64,000 nt of DNA from Sphingomonas gei. Lineage in GTDB: Bacteria; Pseudomonadota; Alphaproteobacteria; Sphingomonadales; Sphingomonadaceae. The position numbers were made by a program, and so were the translations under genes. The stretch lies in contig NZ_SRXT01000001.1 in the NCBI RefSeq assembly GCF_004792685.1, positions 744,001-808,000 of the forward strand. The letters run 5' to 3'. Below the pieces are notes generated by a model that saw nothing but the letters and a program-made list of their open reading frames with translations, made no database searches and was not told the DNA's origin. This document shows positions 1 to 9,415 of this stretch, piece after piece (within the stretch, counting starts at the first letter, position 1; each line of letters opens with the position of its first letter).

Positions 1-3000
1 CGAGGTGATCTCGCGCGCACCCTGGCTGCGGACGAGATGCCCGTAGCGATCGAGCGGGTGCGCCGAGAAATAATAACCGAACGCGTCCTTCTCGGCGGCG
101 ATCTTGTCGGCGAGCGACCAAAGCGCGCTCTTGGGCAAGGTGATCGCGCCGCCGCCGGGTTCGGATTCGCCGAACAGGCCGCCCTGCCCGCTCGCCCGGC
201 TCTCGTGCGTGCGCTGGGCGACGGCGAGGATCGTCTCGGCCGCGGCATGGACTCCGGCGCGGTTGGGTTCGATCCCGTCGAACGCCCCCGCGGCGGCGAG
301 CGTCTCGAGCTGGCGCTTGTTGAGAAGTCGCGGGTCAACGCGTTTGGAGAAATCGTCGAGCGACTTGAAGCGGCCATTGCCATCGCGCTCCTCGATCAGC
401 AGCTCCATCGCACGCTCGCCGACGCCCTTGAGCGCGCCCAGGGCATAACGCACCGCGAGACCGTCCTTGTGCTTCTCGACGTGGAAATCGGCGAGGCTGG
501 CGTTGATGTCGGGCGGCAGGCACTCGATCGACAGCCGGCGCATATCGTCGGCGAAGATCGCGAGCTTGTCGGTCTGGTGGATGTCGTACGCCATCGACGC
601 GGCGAAGAATTCGTGCGGATGGTGGGTCTTGAGCCACGCGGTCTGGTAGGCGAGCAGCGCGTAGGCGGCAGCGTGCGACTTGTTGAAGCCGTAGCCCGCG
701 AACTTGTCGATCAAGTCGAACAGTTCGTTGGCCTTGGCAGGTTTGATGTCGTTCACTTTGCCGCAGCCTTCGACGAAGATCGCGCGCTGCGCGTCCATCT
801 CGGCCTTGATCTTCTTGCCCATCGCGCGGCGGAGCATGTCGGCGCCGCCCAAAGTATAGCCGGCGAGCACCTGCGCCGCCTGCATCACCTGTTCCTGATA
901 AACGAAGATCCCGTAGGTCTCGTTGAGGACGGGCTCGAGCAGGGCGTGCGGATAGACGATCTCCTCGCGCCCACCCTTGCGGTGGCCGAAGCTCGGGATG
1001 TTGTCCATCGGGCCCGGGCGATAGAGCGAGACCAGCGCGATGATGTCGCCGAAATTGGTCGGGCGGACCGCCGTAAGGGTACGGCGCATGCCTTCGGATT
1101 CGAGCTGGAACACGCCGACCGTGTCGCCGCGCTGGAGCAAGTCGTAGACTTCGGGATCGTCCCACAGGAGCGTGTCGAGATCGACCTCGATGCCGCGGTC
1201 GGCGAGCAGTTCGACGGCTTTCTTGAGCACCGACAGCGTCTTGAGCCCGAGAAAATCGAACTTCACCAGTCCAGCGCCTTCGACATATTTCATGTCGAAC
1301 TGCGTGACCGGCATGTCCGAGCGCGGATCGCGGTAGAGCGGGACCAGTTCGGCGAGCGGGCGATCGCCGATCACCACGCCGGCAGCGTGCGTCGAGCTGT
1401 GCCGCGGCAGGCCTTCGAGCCGCATCGACAGGTCGATCAGATGGCGGACGTCGCTATGGTTCTTATACTCGCTGTGGAACTCGCTGACGCCATCGAGGGT
1501 GCGCTTGAGCGTCCACGGGTCGGTCGGGTGGTTGGGGATCTGCTTGGCGAGGCGATCGACCTGGCCGTAGCTCATCTGGAGCACGCGGCCGACGTCCTTG
1601 AGAACCGCGCGTGCCTTCATCGTCCCGAAGGTGATGATCTGCGCGACGGTGTCGCGGCCGTATTTCTCCTGGACGTAGCGGATCACTTCGCCGCGGCGGG
1701 TTTCGCAGAAATCGATGTCGAAATCGGGCATCGACACGCGCTCGGGGTTGAGGAAGCGTTCGAACAGCAGGCCGAGCTTGAGAGGATCGAGATCGGTGAT
1801 GGTCAGCACCCAGGCGACCACCGAGCCCGCGCCCGAGCCGCGGCCGGGGCCGACGGGAATGTCGTGAGTCTTCGCCCATTTTATGAAGTCCGCGACGATC
1901 AGGAAATAGCCGGGGAACCCCATCTGGATGATGACGTCGAGCTCGAATTCGAGGCGGTCGCGATAGGGTTGGGTCCAGTCCCCTGCGTTGGGAAAGCGGT
2001 CACCCTCCCCGTTCGCGCTGAGCTTGTCGAAGCGCTGTTCTCCTCCCGCACCGTCGGCAGAAGACGCTGGCTGCCCTTCGACAAGCTCAGGGCGAACGGG
2101 GCTCTTGGGCGCCGTCAGTCCTTCGATCTGAGCAATCTTGGCCAGCCGCATGTGCAGTCCGTCCCTCGCTTGCTCGCGCAGCATCCTCGCCTCGCCTTCG
2201 CGGTCGCCGGCGAGGCTGGGGAGGATGGGCTTGCGCTTGGGTGCGGCATAGGCGCAGCGCTGGGCGACGACGAGCGTGTTGGCGAGCGCCTCGGGCAAGT
2301 CGGCGAACAGGTTCCGCATCTCGCCCGCAGGCTTCATCCAGGCATCGGGCGAACTGCGCGGGCGATCGTCGCTGGCGATGTAGGAAGAATTGGCGATGCA
2401 CAGCATCGCGTCGTGCGCCTCGTGGAAGCTCTCGTCGGCAAAGCAGCACGGATTGGTCCCGACGATCGGGAGATCGCGGGCATAGGCATAATCGAGCAAC
2501 TTGGCCTCGGCCCTGCCCTCGACTTCATTCAGGCGGCGGACGATCTCGACATAAAGCCGGTCGGGGAACAACGCCTCGATCCGGGCCGCATAGGCTTCGG
2601 CGGCGCTGTCCTGCCCGTCGGCATAGAGTCGCGCGAGCGCACCCTCGGCGCCAGCTGTGAGGCAGAGCAGCCCGTCCGTGCGGCCCTCGAGCGCGTCGAG
2701 GGGCACGTGTGCCTCCTCCTCGATCGGGCGGTCGAGATGCGCCATCGAGACGAGGTGACAGAGGTTGAGATAGCCGGTCTCGTCCTGCGCGTAGAGTGCG
2801 AGCCAGTCGATCGCGACCGGCGCGCCCTCGGCAAGCTCGGGGCGCTTGACTGCGAGCAGTGTGCCTACGATCGGCTGGACACCCGCCTTCTTGCAAGCGT
2901 CGGAAAACGGCATTGCGGCGTAGAGGCCGTTGCGGTCGCTGACCGCCACGGCGGGAAAGCCAAGCTCTCGCGCGCGCTTGGCGATCGCCTTGGGCTCGAT

Positions 3001-3063
3001 CGCACCTTCGAGCATGGTGTAGGAAGAGAAGACCCGGAGCGGTACGAATCCCGAATGCGCCAT
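1..3063 (-). CDS. dnaE: DNA polymerase III subunit alpha, C-terminus beyond the left edge
   Basis: Catalytic alpha subunit of the replicative polymerase. The frame is open from the ATG at 3063 to base 1, about 1021 codons; some 140 C-terminal residues of the usual ~1160 lie outside. The N-terminal PHP domain begins 'FVPLRVFSSYTMLEG' with 'AVSDRNGLYAAM' following. The palm reads 'PVGPGRGSGAG' and 'MPDFDIDF' (first two catalytic Asp, near residue 445), and the third Asp sits in 'VKFDFLGL' near residue 604. The helix-hairpin-helix side reads 'FAGYGFNKSHAAAYA'. The start is fixed by the immediate PHP homology. Oddity: residues about 322-353 are encoded by a palindromic repeat between 'GLHMRLAKI' and 'YRDRLEFEL', where homologues such as E. 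coli DnaE are shorter. The reading frame is kept. Confidence 0.97.
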   Translation of the reverse strand, partial: MAHSGFVPLRVFSSYTMLEGAIEPKAIAKRARELGFPAVAVSDRNGLYAAMPFSDACKKAGVQPIVGTLLAVKRPELAEGAPVAIDWLALYAQDETGYLNLCHLVSMAHLDRPIEEEAHVPLDALEGRTDGLLCLTAGAEGALARLYADGQDSAAEAYAARIEALFPDRLYVEIVRRLNEVEGRAEAKLLDYAYARDLPIVGTNPCCFADESFHEAHDAMLCIANSSYIASDDRPRSSPDAWMKPAGEMRNLFADLPEALANTLVVAQRCAYAAPKRKPILPSLAGDREGEARMLREQARDGLHMRLAKIAQIEGLTAPKSPVRPELVEGQPASSADGAGGEQRFDKLSANGEGDRFPNAGDWTQPYRDRLEFELDVIIQMGFPGYFLIVADFIKWAKTHDIPVGPGRGSGAGSVVAWVLTITDLDPLKLGLLFERFLNPERVSMPDFDIDFCETRRGEVIRYVQEKYGRDTVAQIITFGTMKARAVLKDVGRVLQMSYGQVDRLAKQIPNHPTDPWTLKRTLDGVSEFHSEYKNHSDVRHLIDLSMRLEGLPRHSSTHAAGVVIGDRPLAELVPLYRDPRSDMPVTQFDMKYVEGAGLVKFDFLGLKTLSVLKKAVELLADRGIEVDLDTLLWDDPEVYDLLQRGDTVGVFQLESEGMRRTLTAVRPTNFGDIIALVSLYRPGPMDNIPSFGHRKGGREEIVYPHALLEPVLNETYGIFVYQEQVMQAAQVLAGYTLGGADMLRRAMGKKIKAEMDAQRAIFVEGCGKVNDIKPAKANELFDLIDKFAGYGFNKSHAAAYALLAYQTAWLKTHHPHEFFAASMAYDIHQTDKLAIFADDMRRLSIECLPPDINASLADFHVEKHKDGLAVRYALGALKGVGERAMELLIEERDGNGRFKSLDDFSKRVDPRLLNKRQLETLAAAGAFDGIEPNRAGVHAAAETILAVAQRTHESRASGQGGLFGESEPGGGAITLPKSALWSLADKIAAEKDAFGYYFSAHPLDRYGHLVRSQGAREITS
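2007..2100. repeat. Interspersed palindromic repeat inserted in frame in dnaE
   Basis: Left arm 2009-2032 reads CCGTTCGCGCTGAGCTTGTC and onwards; the right arm 2075-2098 is nearly its reverse complement (CTTCGACAAGCTCAGGGCGA), with about 40 bases between. Read in the dnaE frame the arms encode 'RPELVEG' and 'FDKLSANG'. The same arms occur at 62789-62870. This is a REP/BIME-like sequence; I recall such arms as frequent in sphingomonad genomes. It interrupts dnaE without a frameshift. Confidence 0.85.
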
Positions 3064-3209
3064 CGCGCGACCCTAGCGGCGCGGGGCGCGATTTGCCACT
3101 GCCGGCCGCGCGCCGTCCACAGCTTTCCGAGAAGCCGGCCGGCACATCCGTACAAGCCCGGTGGTGGGAGTCGCTTATGGGGACCGACCTTAATGGCAAC
3201 TCATCCACC

Positions 3210-3221
3210 GTTTGGCCAAAC
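3210..3221. promoter_or_regulatory. Perfect 12-bp palindrome in the divergent dnaE / 3304 intergenic region
   Basis: GTTTGGCCAAAC is a perfect 12-bp palindrome lying 83 bases before the ATG at 3304 and 147 bases before the dnaE start. It sits between two divergently read genes, where an operator would be expected, and GTTAAC follows a few bases on. No regulator is assigned. Chance occurrence cannot be excluded for a single short site. Confidence 0.25.
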
Positions 3222-3303
3222 CGTGGTTAACGAAGATCAATCTTTGATCGCGGCGCCCCGTCCGGGACCAGCGGCGCGATCCGGTAACCGGAGTAACCCT
3301 GCG

Positions 3304-3723
3304 ATGACCATCCTCTGTTCGGTGATGAACCATGTGCCTTCGGCCAAGCGTCACCACAATCAGGGGCTGGAATTCAGCATCTGCCACCGCTGCGGCTGCG
3401 ACATGATCCGCAGCGACGACGGCGACTGGGCCCAGGTCCCCGCCGGCTTCCGCGTCGTGTGGCGCGAATTCGGCCGAGCGGGCGATGCAGCATCGGTCGC
3501 CCAGCGCATGCACCGCCTCGCGCCGCCGCCGCGCCGCGAAGCCCGCAACGCCCGCCCCGCCGCGCGCCGCGATCCGCGTGGTCGGCCGCTTGCCGGCGCG
3601 ACGTCGATGGCGTCGGCGCTCGCGAAGCTCGGCAGGCTCGTCGCCGGCGACGAGGGCGAGAAGGCGGGAAACGAGAAAAAGGGGCAATATGTGATCTGCC
3701 TGCCCGGGCCGCAGATGTACTGA
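3304..3723 (+). CDS. Small hypothetical protein with zinc-ribbon-like cysteines
   Basis: 139 residues, read divergently from dnaE. The N-terminal part carries 'SICHRCGCDMIR', a CxxC knuckle followed by a third cysteine, then 'GDWAQVPAGFRVVWR', a pattern I recognise from short uncharacterised sphingomonad proteins. The rest is Arg/Ala/Pro-rich, ending 'GQYVICLPGPQMY'. The start is chosen for the GGAG at 3291-3294 ten bases upstream; longer in-frame extensions would run antisense through dnaE and are not credible. A single knuckle may or may not bind zinc. No function can be assigned. Confidence 0.7.
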   Translation: MTILCSVMNHVPSAKRHHNQGLEFSICHRCGCDMIRSDDGDWAQVPAGFRVVWREFGRAGDAASVAQRMHRLAPPPRREARNARPAARRDPRGRPLAGATSMASALAKLGRLVAGDEGEKAGNEKKGQYVICLPGPQMY

Positions 3724-3753
3724 CTCAAGATATTGCGGCTGCGTCCGGTCGCG

Positions 3754-5973
3754 TCAGGCGATCGGTGGAAGCCGGTCGAGATGCTTCTCGAGCGTGAGCG
3801 GATAATCGCGCACGCGTACCCCGGTGGCATTGTACACCGCATTGGCCACCGCCGCGCCGACGCCGCAAAGCCCGAGTTCGCCGATGCCCTTGGCCTTCAT
3901 CGGCGATGCCGTGGCGTCGGTTTCGTCGAGGAAGATCACTTCCTGATGCGGGATGTCGGCATGGACCGGTACTTCGTAACCGGCGAGATCGTGGTTGACG
4001 AAGAAGCCGAACCTCTTGTCGACCGCCAATTCCTCCATCAGCGCGCCGCCCACCCCCATCGTCATCGCGCCGATCACCTGGCTGCGCGCCGATTTCGGAT
4101 TGAGGATGCGCCCGGCCGCGCAAACCGCGAGCATCCGGCGGACGCGGACCACGCCGGTATAGGAATCGACTCCGACTTCGGCGAAGTGCGCGCCGAACGT
4201 GGATTGCTGGTATTTCTTGCCGAGATCGCCGAACTCGATCCTGTCTTCGGCGGAGAGCTCGCCGTCCTTCGCCGCCTCGGCGAGCGCTGCCGAGCGGTTG
4301 CCCGCCCGCACCCGACCGTCCTCGAACACGGCATTAGCCGGATCATAGCCGAGGCGCTGCGCCACTGCCTCGCGCAGCTTCACGCATGCCGCATAGACGC
4401 CGCCGGTCGAGTTGGGCGCCCCGAACTGGCCGCCCGATCCTGCCGATACCGGGAAGCTCGAATCCCCGAGCTTCACCACCACCCGCTCGATCGGCAGGCC
4501 CATCATCTCCGCAGCGGTCTGCGCGATGATCGTGTAGCTGCCGGTGCCGATATCGGTCATGTCGGTCTCGACCGTGACGATCCCGTCGCGTCCGAGCCGG
4601 ACCCGCGCGCCCGACGGCATGTTGATATGGTTGCGGAACGCCGCCGCCATGCCCATCCCGACCAGCCAGCGCCCGTCGCGCACTTGCGCCGGCCGCGGGT
4701 TGCGCTTCGACCAGCCGAAGCGCTGCCGTCCCTGCTCGAGGCAACCGATCAGATTGCGCTCCGAGAAGCGCCGCTCGGGTTTCTCGGGGTCGACCTGGGT
4801 ATCGTTCCTGACGCGGAAGGCGATCGGATCCATGCCGAGCTTCTCGGCCATTTCGTCCATCGCGATCTCGAGCGCCATCATCCCCGGCGCCTCGCCCGGC
4901 GCGCGCATCGCATTGCCTTCGGGCAAGTCGAGCACCGCGAGCCGCATCGAAGTCATTCGGTTGGCGCCAGCATAAAGCAGCTTGGTCTGGTTGACCGCGG
5001 TCTCCGGACCGCCCTCAGGCTGATCGCCCGAGCCGCTTTCATGCGCGATGGCGGTGATGGTGCCGTCGGCAGTCGCGCCGATACGGATGCGCTGGCGGGT
5101 CGCGGGACGATGCGTCGTGTTGTTGGCGATCAACGGACGCTGAAGCGCTACCTTGACCGGCCGGTGCGCCGCTCTCGCTGCCAGCGCGGCCATCAGTGCG
5201 TCGCTGCGCAGGAACAGCTTCCCGCCGAAGCCGCCGCCGACATAAGGCGACATGAAGCGGATCTTGTCCTTGCGGATATTGAGTGTCTTGGCGAGATCGC
5301 CCCGGCCCCAGTCGATCATCTGGTTCGAGGTCCAAACCGACAGCGAGCCGCCGTCCCACGCCGCGATCGAAGCGTGCGGCTCCATCATCGCGTGGCTCTG
5401 GTCGGGGGTCGTATAGGTCGCGTCGAACTTGACCGGCGCGGAGGCGAACGCCGCCTCGAACTTGCCGACCCGATCGACCCCCGGCGCCGAGCTTCCTTCG
5501 TCGCTCGACCCGCCGGTGAGCGGCGCGGTCTTGAGTTCTTCATCGAGATCGAAGCGGCCCTTGGCGCGGGCATAGTCGACGCGGACGAGGTTCGCGGCGG
5601 CGCGCGCCTGCTCGAAGGTCTCGGCGACGACGACTGCGATCGCCTGGTGATAATGGTCGACCTCAGGGCCACCGAGCAGCTTGACCGTGTTGAAGCTGCC
5701 CTTGCCGAGCTTGCCGGCATTCTCTGCCGTGACGATCGCGATGACGCCCGGCGCCGCCTTGGCCTGGCTCAGATCCATCGAGCGGATCCGCCCCTTGGCG
5801 ACGGCCGAGCCGACGACATAGCCATAAGCGGCATTCGCGGGCTCAGGGTGATGCTCATAGGCGTAGGGCGCGGTGCCGGTCGTCTTGAGCGGGCCGTCGA
5901 TCCGGTCGAGCGGCTTGCCGACGACCTTCAGCCGGTCGATCGGATTGGTGCCCGCAGGCGTGTCGAACCTCAT
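3754..5973 (-). CDS. paoC: Aldehyde oxidoreductase molybdopterin-binding subunit (PaoC-like)
   Basis: Large subunit of a xanthine-oxidase-family enzyme that holds the molybdenum cofactor and oxidises aldehydes to acids. 739 residues, close to E. coli PaoC (732). The Moco region reads '[13 protein letters not shown]', a further block reads '[14 protein letters not shown]', and the C-terminal catalytic glutamate is in '[12 protein letters not shown]' near residue 700. Its ATG overlaps the stop of paoB by 4 bp, so it is the last gene of paoA-paoB-paoC. By analogy with PaoABC (YagTSR) it should be exported in a folded complex led by the Tat signal of PaoA. No PaoD-type maturation chaperone is seen next to it. 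The true substrate is unknown. Confidence 0.92.
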   Translation of the reverse strand: MRFDTPAGTNPIDRLKVVGKPLDRIDGPLKTTGTAPYAYEHHPEPANAAYGYVVGSAVAKGRIRSMDLSQAKAAPGVIAIVTAENAGKLGKGSFNTVKLLGGPEVDHYHQAIAVVVAETFEQARAAANLVRVDYARAKGRFDLDEELKTAPLTGGSSDEGSSAPGVDRVGKFEAAFASAPVKFDATYTTPDQSHAMMEPHASIAAWDGGSLSVWTSNQMIDWGRGDLAKTLNIRKDKIRFMSPYVGGGFGGKLFLRSDALMAALAARAAHRPVKVALQRPLIANNTTHRPATRQRIRIGATADGTITAIAHESGSGDQPEGGPETAVNQTKLLYAGANRMTSMRLAVLDLPEGNAMRAPGEAPGMMALEIAMDEMAEKLGMDPIAFRVRNDTQVDPEKPERRFSERNLIGCLEQGRQRFGWSKRNPRPAQVRDGRWLVGMGMAAAFRNHINMPSGARVRLGRDGIVTVETDMTDIGTGSYTIIAQTAAEMMGLPIERVVVKLGDSSFPVSAGSGGQFGAPNSTGGVYAACVKLREAVAQRLGYDPANAVFEDGRVRAGNRSAALAEAAKDGELSAEDRIEFGDLGKKYQQSTFGAHFAEVGVDSYTGVVRVRRMLAVCAAGRILNPKSARSQVIGAMTMGVGGALMEELAVDKRFGFFVNHDLAGYEVPVHADIPHQEVIFLDETDATASPMKAKGIGELGLCGVGAAVANAVYNATGVRVRDYPLTLEKHLDRLPPIA

Positions 5974-6923
5974 GCCGCCCTCGCTTCGTGCATCGCCGCC
6001 GCCAGTGTCCGCTCGACGAGCGGCACCTTGAAAGCATTGTCCTCGGTAGGCGTCGCGCCGGCCAGCAGCTGCGCCGCCACTGCCTTTGCGCCCTGCGGCA
6101 TCGCCGCCTCCGCCGCCTCGACGCGCCAGGGCTTATGGGCGACCCCGCCGATGGCGACGCGGCCGCTGCCGTCCTTCTGAATCACCGCGGCGACCGAGAC
6201 GAGCGCGAACGCGTAGGAGGCACGGTCGCGCACCTTTTCGTAGAGATGCACCCCGCCGATCGGCTTGGGCAGAGTGACGGCGGTGATCAGCTCGCCCGGC
6301 GCGAGGACGGTATCGATGTGCGGGGTGTCGCCCGGCAGGCGGTGGAACTCGGCGATCGGGATCGCGCGGGTCTGTCCGGCGGCGTTCACCGTCTCGACCT
6401 GGGCGTCGAGCACGCGCATCGCCACTGCCATGTCGGACGGGTGCGTCGCGACGCAGGCCTCGCTCGCCCCGACGATCGCCAATTGCCGGCTATAGCCGCC
6501 GATCGCCGCGCAGCCGCTGCCCGGCCGGCGCTTGTTGCACGGCTGATTGGTGTCGTAGAAATAGGGGCAGCGGGTGCGCTGGAGCAGGTTGCCCGAGGTC
6601 GTCGCCTTGTTGCGGAGCTGGCCGGAAGCGCCCGCCAGCAGTGCGCGGCTCAACACCCCGTAACCCTTGCGCACGCGCATGTCGGCGGCGAGAGCGGTGT
6701 TGCGGACAAACGCGCCGATGCGCAGGCCGCCGTCCTGCGTTTTCTCGATCTTGTCGAAGCCCAGCCCGTTGACGTCGATCAGATGCGTCGGCGTCTCGAT
6801 TTCGAGCTTCATCAGGTCGAGCAGGTTGGTGCCGCCCGCGATGAACCGCGCGCCCTGCAGCGACGATGCCTTGGCCGCGGCATCTTGCGCCGAGGCAGCA
6901 CGCTCATAGGTGAAGGCCTTCAT
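5970..6923 (-). CDS. paoB: Aldehyde oxidoreductase FAD-binding subunit (PaoB-like)
   Basis: Middle subunit passing electrons from the iron-sulfur clusters to FAD. 317 residues starting 'MKAFTYERA', almost the size of E. coli PaoB. '[15 protein letters not shown]' is the FAD-binding signature of this fold. 'QRTRCPYFY', '[12 protein letters not shown]' provides the cysteines of the extra [4Fe-4S] cluster typical of PaoB and absent from ordinary xanthine dehydrogenase FAD subunits, which supports the Pao assignment. The ATG at 6923 overlaps the paoA stop (ATGA) and was preferred over a longer frame that would run into paoA. Confidence 0.92.
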   Translation of the reverse strand: MKAFTYERAASAQDAAAKASSLQGARFIAGGTNLLDLMKLEIETPTHLIDVNGLGFDKIEKTQDGGLRIGAFVRNTALAADMRVRKGYGVLSRALLAGASGQLRNKATTSGNLLQRTRCPYFYDTNQPCNKRRPGSGCAAIGGYSRQLAIVGASEACVATHPSDMAVAMRVLDAQVETVNAAGQTRAIPIAEFHRLPGDTPHIDTVLAPGELITAVTLPKPIGGVHLYEKVRDRASYAFALVSVAAVIQKDGSGRVAIGGVAHKPWRVEAAEAAMPQGAKAVAAQLLAGATPTEDNAFKVPLVERTLAAAMHEARAA

Positions 6924-7558
6924 GCCTTGCCCCCCGCAACTTCGGCCATCGCCTCGGCGATGTTGGAATAGGCGCCGCAGCGGCAAATGTTGCCGCTCAT
7001 CCGCTCGCGCATCTCGGCATTGGTGACGCGCGGCCGATCGGTCAGGCGGGCGGACACATGGCTGGGCACGCCCCGCTTGATCTCGTCTAGCACCGCAACC
7101 GCCGAACAGATCTGCCCCGGCGTGCAATAGCCGCATTGATAGCCGTCATGCTTGACGAACGCAGCCTGCATCGGATGCAGCCGGTCGGGGGTGCCGAGGC
7201 CCTCGATCGTGGTGATCCTGTCGCCCTCGTGCATCACCGCGAGGCTCAGGCACGAATTGATCCGCACGCCGTCGACCAGCACGGTGCACGCGCCGCATTG
7301 GCCATGATCGCACCCTTTCTTGGTGCCGGTCAGGTGCAGATGCTCGCGCAGCGCGTCGAGCAGCGTAGTGCGCGTATCGAGCGACAGCTGGCGGACCTTG
7401 CCGTTGACTTCGAAGCTGACGGGCATCGGGGGAAGGCCGGGAGTCATCGTGTCGCTTTCCTGTGCAGCGGCTTCAGGCCCCACCGCGACGACCGCCGAAG
7501 CTGCGCCAGCGGCGAGCAAGCCGCGTCGGGACAGTTCCAGATCGGACAAACTGGACAT
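6920..7558 (-). CDS. paoA: Aldehyde oxidoreductase [2Fe-2S] subunit with Tat signal (PaoA-like)
   Basis: Small electron-transfer subunit with two [2Fe-2S] clusters, 212 residues. The N-terminus has a twin-arginine signal, '[16 protein letters not shown]', so the assembled enzyme should go to the periplasm. The ferredoxin domain cluster is in '[16 protein letters not shown]' and the all-helical domain cluster in 'QCGYCTPGQ' and 'GNICRCGAY'. It is the first gene of the paoABC operon. About 200 non-coding bases separate its ATG from the divergent small gene at 7766, so the promoter should lie there; I cannot place its elements with confidence. Confidence 0.93.
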   Translation of the reverse strand: MSSLSDLELSRRGLLAAGAASAVVAVGPEAAAQESDTMTPGLPPMPVSFEVNGKVRQLSLDTRTTLLDALREHLHLTGTKKGCDHGQCGACTVLVDGVRINSCLSLAVMHEGDRITTIEGLGTPDRLHPMQAAFVKHDGYQCGYCTPGQICSAVAVLDEIKRGVPSHVSARLTDRPRVTNAEMRERMSGNICRCGAYSNIAEAMAEVAGGKA

Positions 7559-7765
7559 GATCAGATCCTTCCGCGTGCGTTCATCGCGCTTAACGCCTGT
7601 TTGCCTCGTTCGGCACCACCTATTTGTTACTCATTTGCCGAACGCCGCCGCTCGGCGGCGTCAATGGGGCGATTGATCGCCGCGCGCGCAGCAACACGGC
7701 ACCGTCCCGCGGCTTGCGCGTTGAGGCCTCCGACGACGCATTTCTGCGTCTGGATGGAGATGTTC

Positions 7766-7960
7766 ATGGCCGACCCGACCGCCCCTGTGACCAACGCCAA
7801 GACCGGACTTACCGATTCTTTCCGGACCCATTTCTCCGGCGATGCGCCGCTCACCGAAAAGGCCAAGAGCTTCGCAAAGGCACGGCCATGGACCAGCGCC
7901 GCGTTCGTCGGCATCGCGGCGCTCGCCGTCCTGAACAGCCTGCGCGGCACGCGGAATTAA
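7766..7960 (+). CDS. Small single-span membrane protein
   Basis: 64 residues. A polar N-terminal half is followed by 'KARPWTSAAFVGIAALAVLN', one hydrophobic span, and a basic tail 'LRGTRN'. The end resembles the C-terminus of ElaB/DUF883-type stress-related membrane proteins, where a span follows a charged segment, but the protein is too short to assign firmly. The ATG at 7766 has GGAG seven bases upstream; two earlier in-frame ATGs (7754, 7760) lack one. A small hairpin, GACGCA-TTTC-TGCGTC (7735-7750), sits just before the ribosome-binding site. Confidence 0.7.
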   Translation: MADPTAPVTNAKTGLTDSFRTHFSGDAPLTEKAKSFAKARPWTSAAFVGIAALAVLNSLRGTRN

Positions 7961-7993
7961 TCTCGCACGGCGTCTTAGGCAGCGGTGACCGGG

Positions 7994-9415
7994 TCATCGC
8001 TGTCGGAGAAGCCGGCGGAGCGCTTGCTGGTCGATCTTGGAACCGTGGCGTCGATCCATCGGCATGGCAGGTATCGGCACGATCCGCGCGACGCCGAGCG
8101 CCTGACCCGCTGCAGCCCAGGTCGCGCGCATCGCCGGGTCGCCTTCGATAGCGAGAACCGCTTCGCCTGCCAGCTCGGCCAACGCCGCGCGGCGTACGCC
8201 TTGCCAGAGCCGAGCGGGCGCCTCGACCTCGAAGGGCCAAAGCCCGCCGGCGCGCGCATCCAGCCGCCCGCGCAGCCAGAGCCGGCCCTGCTCATCGAAC
8301 CGGCCCGCGTCACCGGTGCGATGCCAGATCGTCCCGTCGGCATCCTGACTCTTGGTCGACGGATCCTGCGCGGAGTCGAGATAGCCCGAGACGACATGGC
8401 CGCCGGCGACCACGATCTCGTCGCGCAGGATCCGAACGCGCGCGGCTTCCGCCGGTCGCCCGGCGAGGAGTCCCCCGCCCGTGCGCATTCTGGTCCAATC
8501 GTCGTCGGTGACGTCGTCGGCATCGCAATGCGCGATCGGCTCGGCCTCGGTGGAGCCGTAGACCGAGACCATCCGGATCGTCGGCACTCGCGCCCGGACT
8601 TGCGCGATCAGGTCGGGGAACACCGGGCCGCCCCCGATGAACAGCGTATGCGCGCCTCTGGGCAACCGGGTCGACGCCAAGGCCTCGGCGATGGCCGGGC
8701 TCAGCAACAATCGCGTGACTCCATGCCGCTCGGCATGCGCCGCGATCGCCGCCCCCTTTGCGCGCCCCGGTACGCGAAGCGGCCAATTGGGGAGGACCGA
8801 CGTTATCCCCTGCCCAAGATTGGCGACGACGAAGACGGGGAACGCGACGAGGTCGATCTCGGCCCTGCCCCCGGTGGCGATCAGCGGGGCGACGGCGCGA
8901 TCCTGCGCCCGCAGGAAGCCGTGGCTCCGCACGATCGCCTTGGGCGCGCCGGTCGAGCCGCTGGTGAAGGAAATCAGCGCCGGCGCGTCCGGATCCCGAT
9001 CGGCAATCGGATGCGTGCCGCCGGCCGCCTGCAAGCGCAGCCGCAACGGCACGCGCCGCAGCGCCGGCACCAGCAGCGGCAACAAGCGATAGAGCCCCGA
9101 TGCGAGCACCGCCCGCGGCGCCGCCGCCGCCACGGCATGGCGCAATCCGAACAGCCCCAGCGCCGGTTCGGGCAATATCGCCGCCGCGCCGATCCGCCAC
9201 AGCGCCGCCAGCGCAGCGTAGAGGTCGGCGTTCAACGGCAGCGCCAGCAGCACGCGGTCGCCCGACCGCAGGCCCTGGCGATGCCACGCCGCCGCCAGTG
9301 CCGCGGCGCGTGCGTCGAGCGCCGCGTAGCTGGTCGGGCGGCCGTGCGCATCGACGATCGCGATGCGCTCCGGATGGGCCGCAACCTGCGCGGCAAACGC
9401 TTCGAGGATGTTCAT
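7994..9415 (-). CDS. AMP-forming acyl/aryl-CoA ligase-like enzyme
   Basis: Member of the ANL adenylating superfamily, 473 residues. The P-loop-like motif is 'ISFTSGSTGAPKAIV', the A5-type motif is 'VYGSTEAEP', and the hinge region is 'HRTGDAGRF', so adenylate formation from a carboxylic acid is expected. Closest in feel to FadD/OleC-like ligases that act on lipids, but the acid is unknown and no carrier protein is encoded nearby. It is the last gene of the overlapping series running from 17206; its ATG overlaps the preceding stop by 4 bp (ATGA). The C-terminal subdomain is short for this family, which may limit the thioester half-reaction (inference). Confidence 0.88.
   Translation of the reverse strand: MNILEAFAAQVAAHPERIAIVDAHGRPTSYAALDARAAALAAAWHRQGLRSGDRVLLALPLNADLYAALAALWRIGAAAILPEPALGLFGLRHAVAAAAPRAVLASGLYRLLPLLVPALRRVPLRLRLQAAGGTHPIADRDPDAPALISFTSGSTGAPKAIVRSHGFLRAQDRAVAPLIATGGRAEIDLVAFPVFVVANLGQGITSVLPNWPLRVPGRAKGAAIAAHAERHGVTRLLLSPAIAEALASTRLPRGAHTLFIGGGPVFPDLIAQVRARVPTIRMVSVYGSTEAEPIAHCDADDVTDDDWTRMRTGGGLLAGRPAEAARVRILRDEIVVAGGHVVSGYLDSAQDPSTKSQDADGTIWHRTGDAGRFDEQGRLWLRGRLDARAGGLWPFEVEAPARLWQGVRRAALAELAGEAVLAIEGDPAMRATWAAAGQALGVARIVPIPAMPMDRRHGSKIDQQALRRLLRQR

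Noticed and set aside
2007..2100. An intein or frameshift within dnaE
   Set aside because: The segment is only about 32 residues, has no intein blocks and keeps the frame; a palindromic repeat explains it.
37..3723. Very long plus-strand open frame (1228 codons) opposite dnaE
   Set aside because: It lies antisense to a clear dnaE frame, is a by-product of GC-rich third positions and shows no domain; only its last 139 codons form a separate real gene (3304-3723).
3733..6180. Plus-strand open frame of 815 codons opposite the Pao genes
   Set aside because: Antisense of paoC and paoB, which carry complete cofactor motifs; the plus-strand translation has none.
7735..7750. Small hairpin GACGCA-TTTC-TGCGTC before the gene at 7766
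   Set aside because: Six-bp stem only; too weak and common in GC-rich DNA to call a regulatory element.
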